Source: Mesorhizobium caraganae
Lineage (GTDB): Bacteria; Pseudomonadota; Alphaproteobacteria; Rhizobiales; Rhizobiaceae
Reading direction: 5' to 3'
DNA: 64,000 bases
NCBI RefSeq assembly: GCF_016836705.1
Contig: NZ_JAFCGY010000006.1
Coordinates: 124,001-188,000, forward strand
Positions 7,937 through 16,302 of the stretch are shown here, piece after piece. Position 1 is the first letter of the stretch. Every line of letters begins with the position of its first letter. Under the pieces are notes generated by a model, which saw nothing but the letters and a program-made list of their open reading frames with translations, made no database searches and was not told the DNA's origin. Both the position numbers and the translations under genes were made by a program.

Positions 7937-8308
7937 TCACGAACACGGTTGCAGCGGCCCCATTTCGTCAAGGCCGGGAATGGTCACGAAGAAACCATCC
8001 TCTCCCTTGTTGGTGACCACAACGGTTTCAGCCGTCGTCCCCGCTTCGCCCTCGGCTGAGCAGCTCGCATCAAGCGATTGGGTACCCGGCGCCGAGGTCA
8101 ATTGCTGCGCGAACCGGCAGCCACTGCCATAGGTCTCGATGCCTTCGGCAGTCAGCACGATATAGTCGTCGCCGTCCTGATAACCGGCCTTTGCGACGAC
8201 GCAGCCGGCATCGTTGCCCCAGGAGCCAACCAGCACGCTGGCCGCTTCTGCCGGACCAGCGATGACGGTCGCCACGACCAGTGAGATGAACGCTGCGGAA
8301 TTCGGCAA
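7937..8308 (-). CDS. Secreted four-cysteine protein, copy 2
   Basis: 123-residue exported protein, paralogue of the following gene. The signal sequence NSAAFISLVVATVIAGPAEA precedes a mature domain with cysteines at identical spacing (28 then 19 residues), an SAEGEAG motif after the third cysteine and a C-terminal QPCS. The only start giving a full signal peptide is TTG at 8308, two bases after the hydantoinase stop, with GGGGGTCTGAGG in front. That suggests translational coupling to hydantoinase. No family is recognised. Export together with a pyrimidine-degradation operon is odd, because all the catabolic enzymes are cytoplasmic. Confidence 0.72.
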   Translation of the reverse strand: MPNSAAFISLVVATVIAGPAEAASVLVGSWGNDAGCVVAKAGYQDGDDYIVLTAEGIETYGSGCRFAQQLTSAPGTQSLDASCSAEGEAGTTAETVVVTNKGEDGFFVTIPGLDEMGPLQPCS

Positions 8309-8310
8309 CC

Positions 8311-9762
8311 TCAGACCCCCGTCGCCGGAATGCCGGTGCGTTCCACTTTGCGTGGCGCGGTAATGTCCTTCCAGGTCGACAGCGCCCGGTTGACCGCCGC
8401 GTTCGGTTCACGGGCGACGAACTCGCCATGGCCGGGCTTGGCCTTGACCTCGGCTTCCTCGATCGACAGCTCACCGCGCGAAAACACGAAGCGCGGCAGG
8501 CCGGTCACCTCGAACCCTTCGAAGACGTTGTAGTCGATCACCGATTGCTGCTTTTTCGAAGTGATCTTCTTCTTGCGCTTCGGGTCCCACACCACGATGT
8601 CGGCATCCGCGCCTTCGACGATGGCGCCCTTCTTCGGATACATGTTGAGTATCTTGGCGATGTTGGTCGAGGTTACCGCGACGAACTCGTTCATCGTCAG
8701 CCGTCCGGTGTTGACGCCTGTGGTCCACAGCATCGGCAAGCGGTCCTCGAGCCCGCCGGTGCCATTCGGGATCTTGGTGAAATCGCCGACGCCGTTGCGC
8801 TTCTGCTTGGTGGTGAAGGCGCAATGGTCGGTTGCCACCACTTGCAGCGAACCGGCCTGTAGGCCGGCCCACAGCGAATCCTGGTGCAATTTGTTGCGGA
8901 AGGGCGGGCTCATCACGCGGCGCGCCGCATGGTCCCAGTCCTTGTTGAAATATTCGCTCTCGTCGAGTGTCAGATGCTGGATCAGCGGCTCGCCGAAGAC
9001 GCGCATGCCTTTCTGCCGCGCCCGGCGGATGGCCTCATGCGCCTGCTCGCAGGAGACATGCACGACATAGAGCGGCACGCCGGCCATGTCGGCGATCATG
9101 ATGGCGCGGTTGGTCGCCTCGCCTTCCACTTCCGGCGGGCGCGAATAGGCATGCCCCTCCGGGCCGTTGTTGCCGGCGGCGAGCAGCTTCTGCGATAGTG
9201 CGGCGACCACGTCGCCGTTCTCGGCATGAACCAGCGGCAGCGCGCCGAGGTCGGCGCAGCGCTGGAACGACGCATACATCTCGTCGTCGTCGACCATCAG
9301 CGCACCCTTGTAGGCCATAAAATGCTTGAACGAGGTGATGCCCTTGTCGACGACGGCGGCCATCTCGTCGAACACCTGCTTGCCCCACCAGGTGATCGCC
9401 ATGTGAAAGGAATAATCGCAGGACGCCTTCGACGTCTTGTTGTCCCACATCTGCAAGGCTTCGAGCAGCGACTGCTTCGGCGACGGCAGGCAGAAATCGA
9501 CGACCATCGTCGTGCCGCCTGACAGCGCTGCGCGCGTGCCGGATTCGAAATCGTCGGCCGAATAGGTGCCCATGAACGGCATTTCGAGATGGGTGTGCGG
9601 ATCGACGCCGCCCGGCATGACGTAGCAGCCGGTGGCGTCGAACTCATGGTCGCCGTGCAGGTTGGAGCCGATGGCGACGATCTTGCCGTGCTGCATCAGC
9701 ACATCGGCCTTCCAGGTGCGGTCGGCGGTGACGATGGTTCCGTTCTTGATGACTTTGGTCAT
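8311..9762 (-). CDS. hydA: Dihydropyrimidinase / D-hydantoinase
   Basis: 483-residue amidohydrolase of the cyclic-amidase group. The metal site is visible: DPHTH near residue 60, FMAYKG with the lysine at about residue 152 (position of the carboxylated lysine), PLVHAENGD, YVVHVSCEQA and VATDHCAF. The start at 9762 (MTKVIKNGTIVTADRTW) follows CAGGGGAACAAGAAA. It hydrolyses dihydrouracil or dihydrothymine to N-carbamoyl beta-amino acids, or hydantoins to carbamoyl amino acids. The flanking ureidopropionase-type amidase, aminotransferase, RutR and PreTA favour the pyrimidine role. It is read in one direction with the amidase and aminotransferase. Confidence 0.93.
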   Translation of the reverse strand: MTKVIKNGTIVTADRTWKADVLMQHGKIVAIGSNLHGDHEFDATGCYVMPGGVDPHTHLEMPFMGTYSADDFESGTRAALSGGTTMVVDFCLPSPKQSLLEALQMWDNKTSKASCDYSFHMAITWWGKQVFDEMAAVVDKGITSFKHFMAYKGALMVDDDEMYASFQRCADLGALPLVHAENGDVVAALSQKLLAAGNNGPEGHAYSRPPEVEGEATNRAIMIADMAGVPLYVVHVSCEQAHEAIRRARQKGMRVFGEPLIQHLTLDESEYFNKDWDHAARRVMSPPFRNKLHQDSLWAGLQAGSLQVVATDHCAFTTKQKRNGVGDFTKIPNGTGGLEDRLPMLWTTGVNTGRLTMNEFVAVTSTNIAKILNMYPKKGAIVEGADADIVVWDPKRKKKITSKKQQSVIDYNVFEGFEVTGLPRFVFSRGELSIEEAEVKAKPGHGEFVAREPNAAVNRALSTWKDITAPRKVERTGIPATGV

Positions 9763-9826
9763 TTTCTTGTTCCCCTGTTCCGACAGTCGAGGCGCCAGCT
9801 CTTTTCGACGGCTGCCCTGCCAACCA

Positions 9827-10219
9827 CTACATTGCCAAATAACAACCGACCGGATCACCTCGTACGCCGATCGTCACGTATTGATCGCCCATTCGGTCAA
9901 CCAGAACAAACTCGCGCCTTTGGTGCACATAAGCCAACAGGTAGCCGTCTCTATCGTCTGTCACCACCGCGCATCTCTCGGCAAAGGGCGTCTCGTTCTC
10001 CAAATCCTCAATCGTGTCACGACGAACAACGTCGATCCAGTAAGGCTTCACCAATGCCGAACGAAACCGAGCAAGGTCAGCATCAATACGATCTTGCGTT
10101 ACCGGCACTCCCACTAGATCCGTGCGATCTTCTGTAAGCGCCTGATAATTGTATTCGTCGATCTCCTTGCGAATAAGCGCGAGCAAGGCATCAAAATCCA
10201 GATCGTCCTGCTCACCCAT
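9827..10219 (-). CDS. Orphan 130-residue protein in the pyrimidine operon
   Basis: Unrecognised cytoplasmic protein, acidic at the N-terminus (MGEQDDLDFDALLALIRKEI), with no signal or membrane segment. It begins 3 bp after the amidase stop (TGA, then GTT, then ATG) and is followed by hydantoinase 64 bp later, so it sits inside the operon. Its DNA is visibly richer in A and T than its neighbours, which suggests a later arrival. The tight spacing and an uninterrupted frame support a real gene. No function is proposed. Confidence 0.6.
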   Translation of the reverse strand: MGEQDDLDFDALLALIRKEIDEYNYQALTEDRTDLVGVPVTQDRIDADLARFRSALVKPYWIDVVRRDTIEDLENETPFAERCAVVTDDRDGYLLAYVHQRREFVLVDRMGDQYVTIGVRGDPVGCYLAM

Positions 10220-10222
10220 AAC

Positions 10223-11473
10223 TCACGCCACGATCCCCGCAGTCTCCACCACCGCGTGGAACAGCACATCGGCGCCGGCGCCGGCCCATTCCTTGGTGAT
10301 TTCCTCGGCCTCGTTGTGTGACAACCCGTCAACGCAGGGACACATCACCATGGCGGTCGGTGCAACGCGGTTGATCCAGCAGGCGTCGTGGCCGGCGCCG
10401 GAGACGATGTTGCGGTGCGAATAGCCGAGCCGATCGGCGGCGTCGCGGATTGCCTTGACGCAACCGGCGTCGAAGGTCACCGGATCGAACGCGCCGACCT
10501 GTTCGACCTTGTACTGGATGTCGAGCGCCTCGCAGATCGTTTCGATTCCTTCGCGGATGCGGCCGTCCATCGCGTCCAGCACTTCCTTTTCCGGCGAGCG
10601 GATGTCGATGGTAAAGACGGTGCGCCCTGCAATGATGTTGCGCGAGTTCGGAAACACTTCCATGTGGCCGACCGCGCCGACGGCATCCGGCTGGTAGTCC
10701 ATGGCGATCTCGTGCACCAGTTCGATCACCCGGGCCATGCCGAGCCCGGCATTGCGGCGCTTGGGCATCGGCGTCGAACCGGTATGCGCCTCCTTGCCGG
10801 TCAGCGTCACCTGCAGCCATTTCAGGCCCTGGCCATGGGTGACGACGCCGATATCGATGCCTTCATCCTCGAGGATCGGCCCCTGCTCGATATGCAATTC
10901 GAAGAAGGCGTGGATCTTTCGGTCCCCCACCTTCTCGGTGCCTTTCCAGCCGATGCGCTCCAGCTCCTCGCCGAATTTTTTGCCCTGCTTGTCGGTGTGC
11001 TGATACACGTCCGCCTGCTCCAGCACGCCGGCGAACACGCCGGAGGCCATCATCGCCGGGGCAAAGCGCGAGCCTTCCTCGTTGGTCCAGTTGGTGACGA
11101 CGATCGGATGCCTGGTGGTGATGCCGAGATCGTTGAGCGAACGGATGATCTCCAGCCCGCCGAGCACGCCAAGCACGCCGTCATATTTGCCGCCGGTCGG
11201 CTGCGTATCGAGATGGCTGCCGACATAGACCGGCGGCAGGCTGGGATCGGCGCCTTCCCGGCGGGCAAACATGGTGCCCATTTCGTCGAGACCCATTTCG
11301 AGCCCGGCCGCCTCGCACCAGCGCTTGAACAGATGCCGGCCTTCGCCGTCCTCGTCGGTCACGGTCTGGCGATTGTTGCCGCCGGCAACGCCGGGGCCGA
11401 TCTTCGCCATCTCCATGATGGAATCCCACAAACGGTCTGAATTGATTCGCAGATTCTCGCCTGGGGCGGCCAT
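10223..11473 (-). CDS. Zn-dependent N-carbamoyl amidase (beta-ureidopropionase type)
   Basis: 416-residue M20-family amidase of the allantoate amidohydrolase / L-carbamoylase / bacterial beta-ureidopropionase group. Metal and catalytic motifs in order are VGSHLDTQPTGGKYDGVLG, WTNEEGSRFAPAM, FFELHIEQGPILE, the GKEAHTGSTPM dimerisation-lid region, and GLSHNEAE near the C-terminus. The start at 11473 follows GAGAGGAC. Between dihydropyrimidinase and a beta-alanine-type aminotransferase it most likely hydrolyses N-carbamoyl-beta-alanine to beta-alanine, CO2 and ammonia. Allantoate or L-carbamoyl amino acids are alternatives within the family. Confidence 0.9.
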   Translation of the reverse strand: MAAPGENLRINSDRLWDSIMEMAKIGPGVAGGNNRQTVTDEDGEGRHLFKRWCEAAGLEMGLDEMGTMFARREGADPSLPPVYVGSHLDTQPTGGKYDGVLGVLGGLEIIRSLNDLGITTRHPIVVTNWTNEEGSRFAPAMMASGVFAGVLEQADVYQHTDKQGKKFGEELERIGWKGTEKVGDRKIHAFFELHIEQGPILEDEGIDIGVVTHGQGLKWLQVTLTGKEAHTGSTPMPKRRNAGLGMARVIELVHEIAMDYQPDAVGAVGHMEVFPNSRNIIAGRTVFTIDIRSPEKEVLDAMDGRIREGIETICEALDIQYKVEQVGAFDPVTFDAGCVKAIRDAADRLGYSHRNIVSGAGHDACWINRVAPTAMVMCPCVDGLSHNEAEEITKEWAGAGADVLFHAVVETAGIVA

Positions 11474-11502
11474 TCAAAGTCCTCTCATTTCATACCATCA
11501 AC

Positions 11503-11552
11503 CGGGCGGCGGTTCCCGCCACCGCCCGATTGATTGAATAGACTAGTCTATT
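11503..11552 (-). promoter_or_regulatory. Hairpin and 16-bp palindrome between aminotransferase and amidase genes
   Basis: Two structured sites lie in the short intergenic gap. AATAGACTAGTCTATT (11537-11552) is a perfect 16-bp palindrome overlapping the aminotransferase stop codon. CGGGCGG pairs with CCGCCCG across 11503-11528. The hairpin has no T run on the minus strand, so it is more likely a processing or partial-attenuation element than a full terminator. The palindrome could be a regulator site for the downstream amidase-hydantoinase genes. Confidence 0.5.
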
Positions 11553-12871
11553 GATCGCAGCACTTCACGCACATGGTCGATCAATTCGTTGATCTGGCCC
11601 TTGGTGATGATCAGCGGCGGCGACAGCGCGATGATGTCGCCGGTGGTGCGGATCAATGCGCCGCGCTCGAACGCCTTGACGAAGGCCGAGAAGGCCCTCT
11701 TGGTCGGGCTGCCGGCGATCGGCGCCAGTTCGATCGCGCCGATCAGGCCGATGTTCCTGATGTCGATGACGTGCGGCTCGCCCTTCAGCGAATGCAACGC
11801 GTCTTCCCAATACGGCGCCAGCTCCTCGCCACGGGTGAGCAGGCCCTCTTCCTTATAGGTGTCGAGCGTGCCGAGTGCCGCCGCACATGCGATCGGATTG
11901 CCCGAATAGGTGTAGCCGTGGAAGAACTCGATCATGTGCTCGGGGCCGGTCATGAAGGCGTCGTGGATCTCCTTCTTCACGAACACCGCGCCCATCGGGA
12001 TGACGCCGTTGGAAACGCCTTTGGCGGTGGTCATGATGTCAGGCATGACGCCAAAGTAGTCGGCGGCGAACGGCGCGCCGAGGCGGCCGAAACCGGTGAT
12101 GACCTCGTCGAAGATCAACAGGATACCGTGCTTGGTGCAGATCTCGCGCAGCTTCTGCAAATAGCCCTTCGGCGGCAGGATGACGCCGGTGGAGCCGGCG
12201 ACCGGCTCGACAATGACGGCGGCGATGGTCGAGGCGTCATGCAGCGCAACGATGCGCTCCAACTCATTGGCAAGCTCCGCGCCATACTCCGGCACGCCCT
12301 TGGAGAAGGCATTCTTCTCCGGCAGATGCGTGTGCGGCATATGGTCGACGCCGCCGAGCAGCGTGCCGAACATCTTGCGGTTGCTGACGATGCCGCCGAC
12401 CGAGATGCCGCCGAAATTGACGCCGTGATAGCCGCGCTCGCGGCCGATCAGGCGGGTGCGCGCGCCCTCGCCCTTCACGCGGTGATAGGCGATCGCCATC
12501 TTCAGCGCCGTATCGACCGATTCCGAGCCGGAATTGGTGAAGAAGACATGGTCCATGCCCTTGGGCGCAATGTCGACCAGGCGGTTGGCCAGCTCGAACA
12601 CGATGGGGTGGCCCATCTGGAAGGCCGGCGCATAGTCGAGTTCGGCGGCCTGATGCTGGATCGCCTCTGTGATCTTGGGCCGGCAATGGCCGGCATTGAC
12701 GCACCACAGACCCGCGGTGCCGTCGAGCACCTTGCGGCCATCGCTGGTGGTGTAGTGCATGTCCTTGGCGGACACGAACATGCGTGGCGCCTGTTTGAAC
12801 TGCCGGTTTGCCGTGAACGGCATCCAGAATGCGCTGAGATCGTTCGGCGTGACTTTCAGCCGGTTGGACAT
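11543..12871 (-). CDS. Omega-amino acid--pyruvate aminotransferase (beta-alanine transaminase)
   Basis: 442-residue class III aminotransferase. The opening LSAFWMPFTANRQFKQAPRM is characteristic of omega-amino acid:pyruvate transaminases. FFTNSGSESVDTALKMA binds the PLP phosphate, LIFDEVITGFGRLG carries the cofactor aspartate, and IMTTAKGVSNG carries the Schiff-base lysine (about residue 284). ATG at 12871 is preceded by AAGGGGAAGTC; a TTG two codons earlier is possible. It converts beta-alanine or beta-aminoisobutyrate plus pyruvate to the semialdehyde plus alanine, the last step of reductive pyrimidine breakdown. It is the first gene of the minus-strand run and faces rutR across a 242-bp region with a RutR-like box. 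Confidence 0.92.
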   Translation of the reverse strand: MSNRLKVTPNDLSAFWMPFTANRQFKQAPRMFVSAKDMHYTTSDGRKVLDGTAGLWCVNAGHCRPKITEAIQHQAAELDYAPAFQMGHPIVFELANRLVDIAPKGMDHVFFTNSGSESVDTALKMAIAYHRVKGEGARTRLIGRERGYHGVNFGGISVGGIVSNRKMFGTLLGGVDHMPHTHLPEKNAFSKGVPEYGAELANELERIVALHDASTIAAVIVEPVAGSTGVILPPKGYLQKLREICTKHGILLIFDEVITGFGRLGAPFAADYFGVMPDIMTTAKGVSNGVIPMGAVFVKKEIHDAFMTGPEHMIEFFHGYTYSGNPIACAAALGTLDTYKEEGLLTRGEELAPYWEDALHSLKGEPHVIDIRNIGLIGAIELAPIAGSPTKRAFSAFVKAFERGALIRTTGDIIALSPPLIITKGQINELIDHVREVLRSID

Positions 12872-12909
12872 GACCAAGACTTCCCCTTGTAACCTGTTTC
12901 GGTGCGGCT

Positions 12910-12939
12910 AACGCTTGGTCTTTCCAACGCTTGGTCTTT
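12910..12939. repeat. Tandem 14-bp direct repeat in the aminotransferase/rutR control region
   Basis: AACGCTTGGTCTTT occurs twice, at 12910-12923 and 12926-12939, with a period of 16 bp. Each copy holds TTGGTC, close to one half of the RutR operator. The repeats lie 39-68 bp upstream of the aminotransferase start, where a second operator would act. Confidence 0.55.
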
Positions 12940-12964
12940 GCTGCGTTTTCATGCTACGCAAATT

Positions 12965-12980
12965 TTGACCGATTGGACAA
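12965..12980. promoter_or_regulatory. Putative RutR operator between aminotransferase and rutR
   Basis: TTGACCGATTGGACAA matches the E. coli RutR consensus TTGACCANNTGGTCAA at 12 of 14 defined positions. It lies in the divergent region, about 95 bp from the aminotransferase start and 135 bp from rutR. It fits uracil- or thymine-relieved repression of the catabolic operon together with autoregulation. Confidence 0.7.
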
Positions 12981-13113
12981 ACGTTAGCACCGCCCTGTCG
13001 GCGGTCAAGGGATTACTAGCGGAAATGCGGCCTCCGAAGTGCGCTCCACGGCTCAGGGAAAAACTGGTCCAGAGAATTGGTCCAGATGACCCGCGCGACC
13101 AAGGCTTGGCCGT

Positions 13114-13755
13114 ATGACCGACGCCATGGAAGGCTCCGCTCCTCGCCGCACTCGCATCCAGCAGGAAAAGCGCGAACTGATCCTGGAAGCGGCGCTCGAA
13201 GTCTTCTCCACCAACGGCTTTCGCGGCTCGACCATCGACCAGATCGCCGAAGCCGCCGGGATGTCGAAGCCGAACCTGCTCTACTATTTCCGCCGCAAGG
13301 AAGACATTCACGAGACGCTGATGGAGCGGCTGCTGGCGACCTGGCTGGCGCCATTGCGCGAACTCGACGATATCGGCGATCCCCTGACCGAGCTCCGGAG
13401 CTACATCAGGCGCAAGCTCGAAATGGCGCGCGATTTTCCCAGGGAAAGCCGGCTGTTCGCCAACGAGATTTTGCAGGGCGCGCCGCGCATCATGCCGCTT
13501 TTGGAAGGCGAACTGAAAACGCTGGTCGACGAGAAGGCCAATGTCATCAAGGGCTGGATGCGTGCAGGCAAGATTGCCCGCACCGATCCCTGGCACCTGA
13601 TCTTCTCGATCTGGGCGACGACGCAGCATTATGCGGATTTCGACGTCCAGGTCCGCGCCGTGCTCGGCGCCGACCGCGGCGGCGACGGCCGCTTCGAGGA
13701 TGCGGCGCGGTTCCTGGAGCAGCTGTTCATCGACGGGCTGAAGCCGAAGGGCTGA
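13114..13755 (+). CDS. rutR: RutR-type TetR regulator of pyrimidine catabolism
   Basis: 213-residue TetR-family regulator. The N-terminal helix-turn-helix (STIDQIAEAAGMSKPNLLYY) is followed by the RutR-specific C-terminal domain, with WLAPLRELDDIGDPLTELRS, SRLFANEILQGAPRIM, DPWHLIFSIWATTQHYADFD. These match my recollection of E. coli RutR closely. RutR binds uracil and thymine and leaves the DNA when they are present. Its position, divergent from the aminotransferase, and the two RutR-like boxes in this window support the same role here. The start at 13114 has only a weak AAGG-type ribosome-binding site. Confidence 0.92.
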   Translation: MTDAMEGSAPRRTRIQQEKRELILEAALEVFSTNGFRGSTIDQIAEAAGMSKPNLLYYFRRKEDIHETLMERLLATWLAPLRELDDIGDPLTELRSYIRRKLEMARDFPRESRLFANEILQGAPRIMPLLEGELKTLVDEKANVIKGWMRAGKIARTDPWHLIFSIWATTQHYADFDVQVRAVLGADRGGDGRFEDAARFLEQLFIDGLKPKG

Positions 13756-13764
13756 CTTTGGGCG

Positions 13765-14637
13765 TCAGGCGCTGCGCAGCTCCTTCGGCTGCGCCTTCAA
13801 CAGGTCTTCCAGCTTCGCAACCGAATTCTGCTCGGCAAGTGGCGTGTAGACAATCAGCTTCATGTCCGAACCGTCGTCGATCGACAGGCTCATATGCTCG
13901 AAAGCCATCGCGCCGGCGATCGGGTGGCGCAGATACTTCTTGCCGGACAGACGATGCACCACATCGCGCTGCGGCCACCATTCGCGGAATTCCGGGCTTG
14001 AGCGCATCATCAGCGCGATCAGCCGCTCGAAATCCGGATCGCCGGTGTATTTCGCGCTCTCGGCGCGAAACGCGGCAAGGGTGGCGCGCGCCAGCTGTTC
14101 CCAATCGACCAGCAGGTGGCGCCGGTGCGGATCGGTGAACACGCCATGGAGGATGTTGCGGGCATCGCCCTCCAACAGACCGTAGTCGCCGAAAATGGCA
14201 ACGGCCCCGGCATTCCAGGCCAGCACATCCCAGCGCGGCCCGACAATATACGCCGGCTGCAGGACCAGGCTCTGCAGCATGTGCAGCAGGGGACCTTCGA
14301 CCTTGACCGGGGTGATGCGCCGCCGCTCGGGCTGCTGGCGGCCGGCCAGCGTGAACAAATGCCGCTTCTCGGCGGCGTCGAGGCGCAAGGCCTCGCAAAG
14401 CGCCGTCAGCACCTCGACGGAAGGCCGCACGTCCCTGCCCTGCTCCAGCCAAGTGTACCAGGTCGTGCCGACACCGGCGATCATCGCCACCTCTTCGCGG
14501 CGCAGACCGGGCGTGCGCCGCCTGGCACCGGCCGCGATGCCGGTGGCCGACGGCGAAAGCCTTTCGCGGCGTGAGCGCAGGAAGGCGCCTAGCTCGCGCC
14601 GGCGGCTGTCTTCGGGTGATGGTGCGGAAACGTCCAT
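13765..14637 (-). CDS. XRE-family regulator with MmyB-like ligand-binding domain
   Basis: 290-residue regulator. The N-terminal XRE helix-turn-helix includes the signature RRTPGLRREEVAMIAGVGTT and WYTWLEQGRDVRPS. A MmyB-like sensor domain (residues about 105-270) carries WDVLAWNAGAVAIFGDY and NILHGVFTDPHRR. The start at 14637 (MDVSAPSPEDSRRRELG) gives the usual family length. Its 3' end meets the rutR 3' end, and it is divergent from two SDR genes 104 bp away. Regulators of this type usually control an adjacent oxidoreductase operon, which is the inference here. Confidence 0.87.
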   Translation of the reverse strand: MDVSAPSPEDSRRRELGAFLRSRRERLSPSATGIAAGARRRTPGLRREEVAMIAGVGTTWYTWLEQGRDVRPSVEVLTALCEALRLDAAEKRHLFTLAGRQQPERRRITPVKVEGPLLHMLQSLVLQPAYIVGPRWDVLAWNAGAVAIFGDYGLLEGDARNILHGVFTDPHRRHLLVDWEQLARATLAAFRAESAKYTGDPDFERLIALMMRSSPEFREWWPQRDVVHRLSGKKYLRHPIAGAMAFEHMSLSIDDGSDMKLIVYTPLAEQNSVAKLEDLLKAQPKELRSA

Positions 14638-14741
14638 GGGGCGCAGTATAGCAGTACCGATACCAGGATAAAGTTTGAACTGTTTGCGGCGCGCCGATCG
14701 CCCCATCTTGTTATCCAGAGCGAATATGGAGGCTCTCCGAC

Positions 14742-15581
14742 ATGGATCTGAAAGACAAGACAATCCTCATCACCGGCTCGACCGACGGCGTCGGCCGCGT
14801 CGTCGCCCAACGGCTGGGCGGATCCGGCGCCCGCGTGCTGGTGCATGGCCGCGATGCCGCGCGCGGCAAGGCAACCGTCGCCGAAATCGAAACCGCCGGC
14901 GGCAAGGCCGAATTCCTCGCCGCCGACCTCGCTTCGCTGGCCGAAGTTCGCCGCCTCGCTGAGGCCGTGCTTGCCAGAACCAACCGGCTCGACATCCTCA
15001 TCAACAATGCCGGCATCGGCACCGCCGGCGCCAAGCGACAGCTCAGCGCCGACGGCTTCGAACTGCGCTTTGCCATCAACTATCTCGCCGGCTTCCTGCT
15101 GACGTCGGAACTGCTGCCGCTGCTCAAGGCGAGTTCGCCATCGCGCATCGTCAACGTCGCCTCGGCCGGCCAGCAGGCGATCGATTTCGGCGATGTCATG
15201 CTGACCCGTTCCTATGACGGCGTGCGCGCCTACTGCCAGAGCAAGCTGGCGCAGATCCTGTTCACCATCGACCTGGCCGAGGAGCTGAAAGGCAGCGGCG
15301 TCACCGTCAACGCCCTGCATCCGGCGAGCTACATGAACACGACCATGGTTCGCCAGGCCGGTGTGACACCGTGGAGTTCAGTCGAGACCGGCGCCGACGC
15401 CATCCTCAACCTCGCGACATCGCCCGCCCTTGAAGGCCGCAGCGGCCTCTATTTCGATGGCCAGAAGGAATCCCGCGCCGACCCGCAGGCCTATGACGCG
15501 AAGGCGCGAGAACAATTGCGAGCTCTAAGCCTCGACCTCGTCGGCCAAGCCTCCGCAAAATCGAAGGAACAGCATTCATGA
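14742..15581 (+). CDS. Short-chain dehydrogenase/reductase (SDR), canonical
   Basis: 279-residue NAD(P)-dependent SDR. It shows the ILITGSTDGVGRVVAQRLGG cofactor motif, ILINNAGIG, and YDGVRAYCQSKLAQ with the catalytic tyrosine and lysine in Y-x3-K spacing. The layout resembles the retinol-dehydrogenase/protochlorophyllide-reductase-like group (HPASYMNTTM after the catalytic helix). GGAGGCTCTCCGAC precedes the start. It overlaps the next SDR gene by 4 bp (ATGA) and is divergent from the XRE regulator, so all three form a control unit. The substrate is unknown. Confidence 0.88.
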   Translation: MDLKDKTILITGSTDGVGRVVAQRLGGSGARVLVHGRDAARGKATVAEIETAGGKAEFLAADLASLAEVRRLAEAVLARTNRLDILINNAGIGTAGAKRQLSADGFELRFAINYLAGFLLTSELLPLLKASSPSRIVNVASAGQQAIDFGDVMLTRSYDGVRAYCQSKLAQILFTIDLAEELKGSGVTVNALHPASYMNTTMVRQAGVTPWSSVETGADAILNLATSPALEGRSGLYFDGQKESRADPQAYDAKAREQLRALSLDLVGQASAKSKEQHS

Positions 15582-16300
15582 CCAGCAACATCCAACACAC
15601 AATCATCATCGGCGGCTCGTCCGGTATCGGACTGGCGACCGCGCGCAAACTGCTTGGCCCGGGCATGAAGGTCACCATAACCGGCCGCAATCCGGAAAAA
15701 CTCACCAGCGCCTGGAAGAGCCTCGGCGGGGCCGCCGAAAAAGCTGCCTTCGATGCTTCGAAGCCGGACGAAGTACGCCAATTCTTTGGAGAAGTCGGAA
15801 CCTTCGATCACCTCGTTCTGGCCGCCAGCGGCGGCAAGGGGCTTGGCCCGTTCGCAAGCCTCGACCTTGCCGACGTCGCCGGTGGCGTCGACGAGAAAGT
15901 CCGGCCGCAACTGTCTTGCCTGCAGGCGGCTTTGCCGACGCTCAACAAATCGGGATCGGTGACCTTCATATCGGCGGTATCGGCACAACTGACCGCGCCC
16001 GGCGTTGCCGGCATCGCCGCCGTCAACGGCATGCTGCTGACGGTGGTGCCGATCCTGGCGGTCGAGTTGAAGCCGCTGCGTGTGAACGTCGTCGCGCCCG
16101 GCGTCATCGATACGCCGTGGTGGGACTTTTTGCCTGATGACCAGCGGCAGGCGGTGTTTGCCGACTATGCTGGCAAGACGCCTGTCGGCAGGATCGGCCA
16201 CGCCGAAGACGTCGCCGGCGCGATCGCCTTCCTGGTCTCCAACGGTTTTGTGACCGGCCAGGTGCTGACCTGCGACGGCGGCCTGCGCTTTGCGGCATAA
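15578..16300 (+). CDS. Atypical SDR lacking the Y-x3-K catalytic pair
   Basis: 240-residue SDR-fold protein with an intact nucleotide site (IIIGGSSGIGLATARKLLG). At the catalytic helix, where YxxxK is expected after TFISAVSAQLTAPG, the sequence reads IAAVNGML, so isoleucine and asparagine replace the tyrosine and lysine. The later VNVVAPGVIDTPWWDF segment is normal. It may be a binding partner, a pseudo-enzyme, or use other chemistry. It is translationally coupled to the preceding canonical SDR. Confidence 0.85.
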   Translation: MTSNIQHTIIIGGSSGIGLATARKLLGPGMKVTITGRNPEKLTSAWKSLGGAAEKAAFDASKPDEVRQFFGEVGTFDHLVLAASGGKGLGPFASLDLADVAGGVDEKVRPQLSCLQAALPTLNKSGSVTFISAVSAQLTAPGVAGIAAVNGMLLTVVPILAVELKPLRVNVVAPGVIDTPWWDFLPDDQRQAVFADYAGKTPVGRIGHAEDVAGAIAFLVSNGFVTGQVLTCDGGLRFAA

Positions 16301-16302
16301 CC

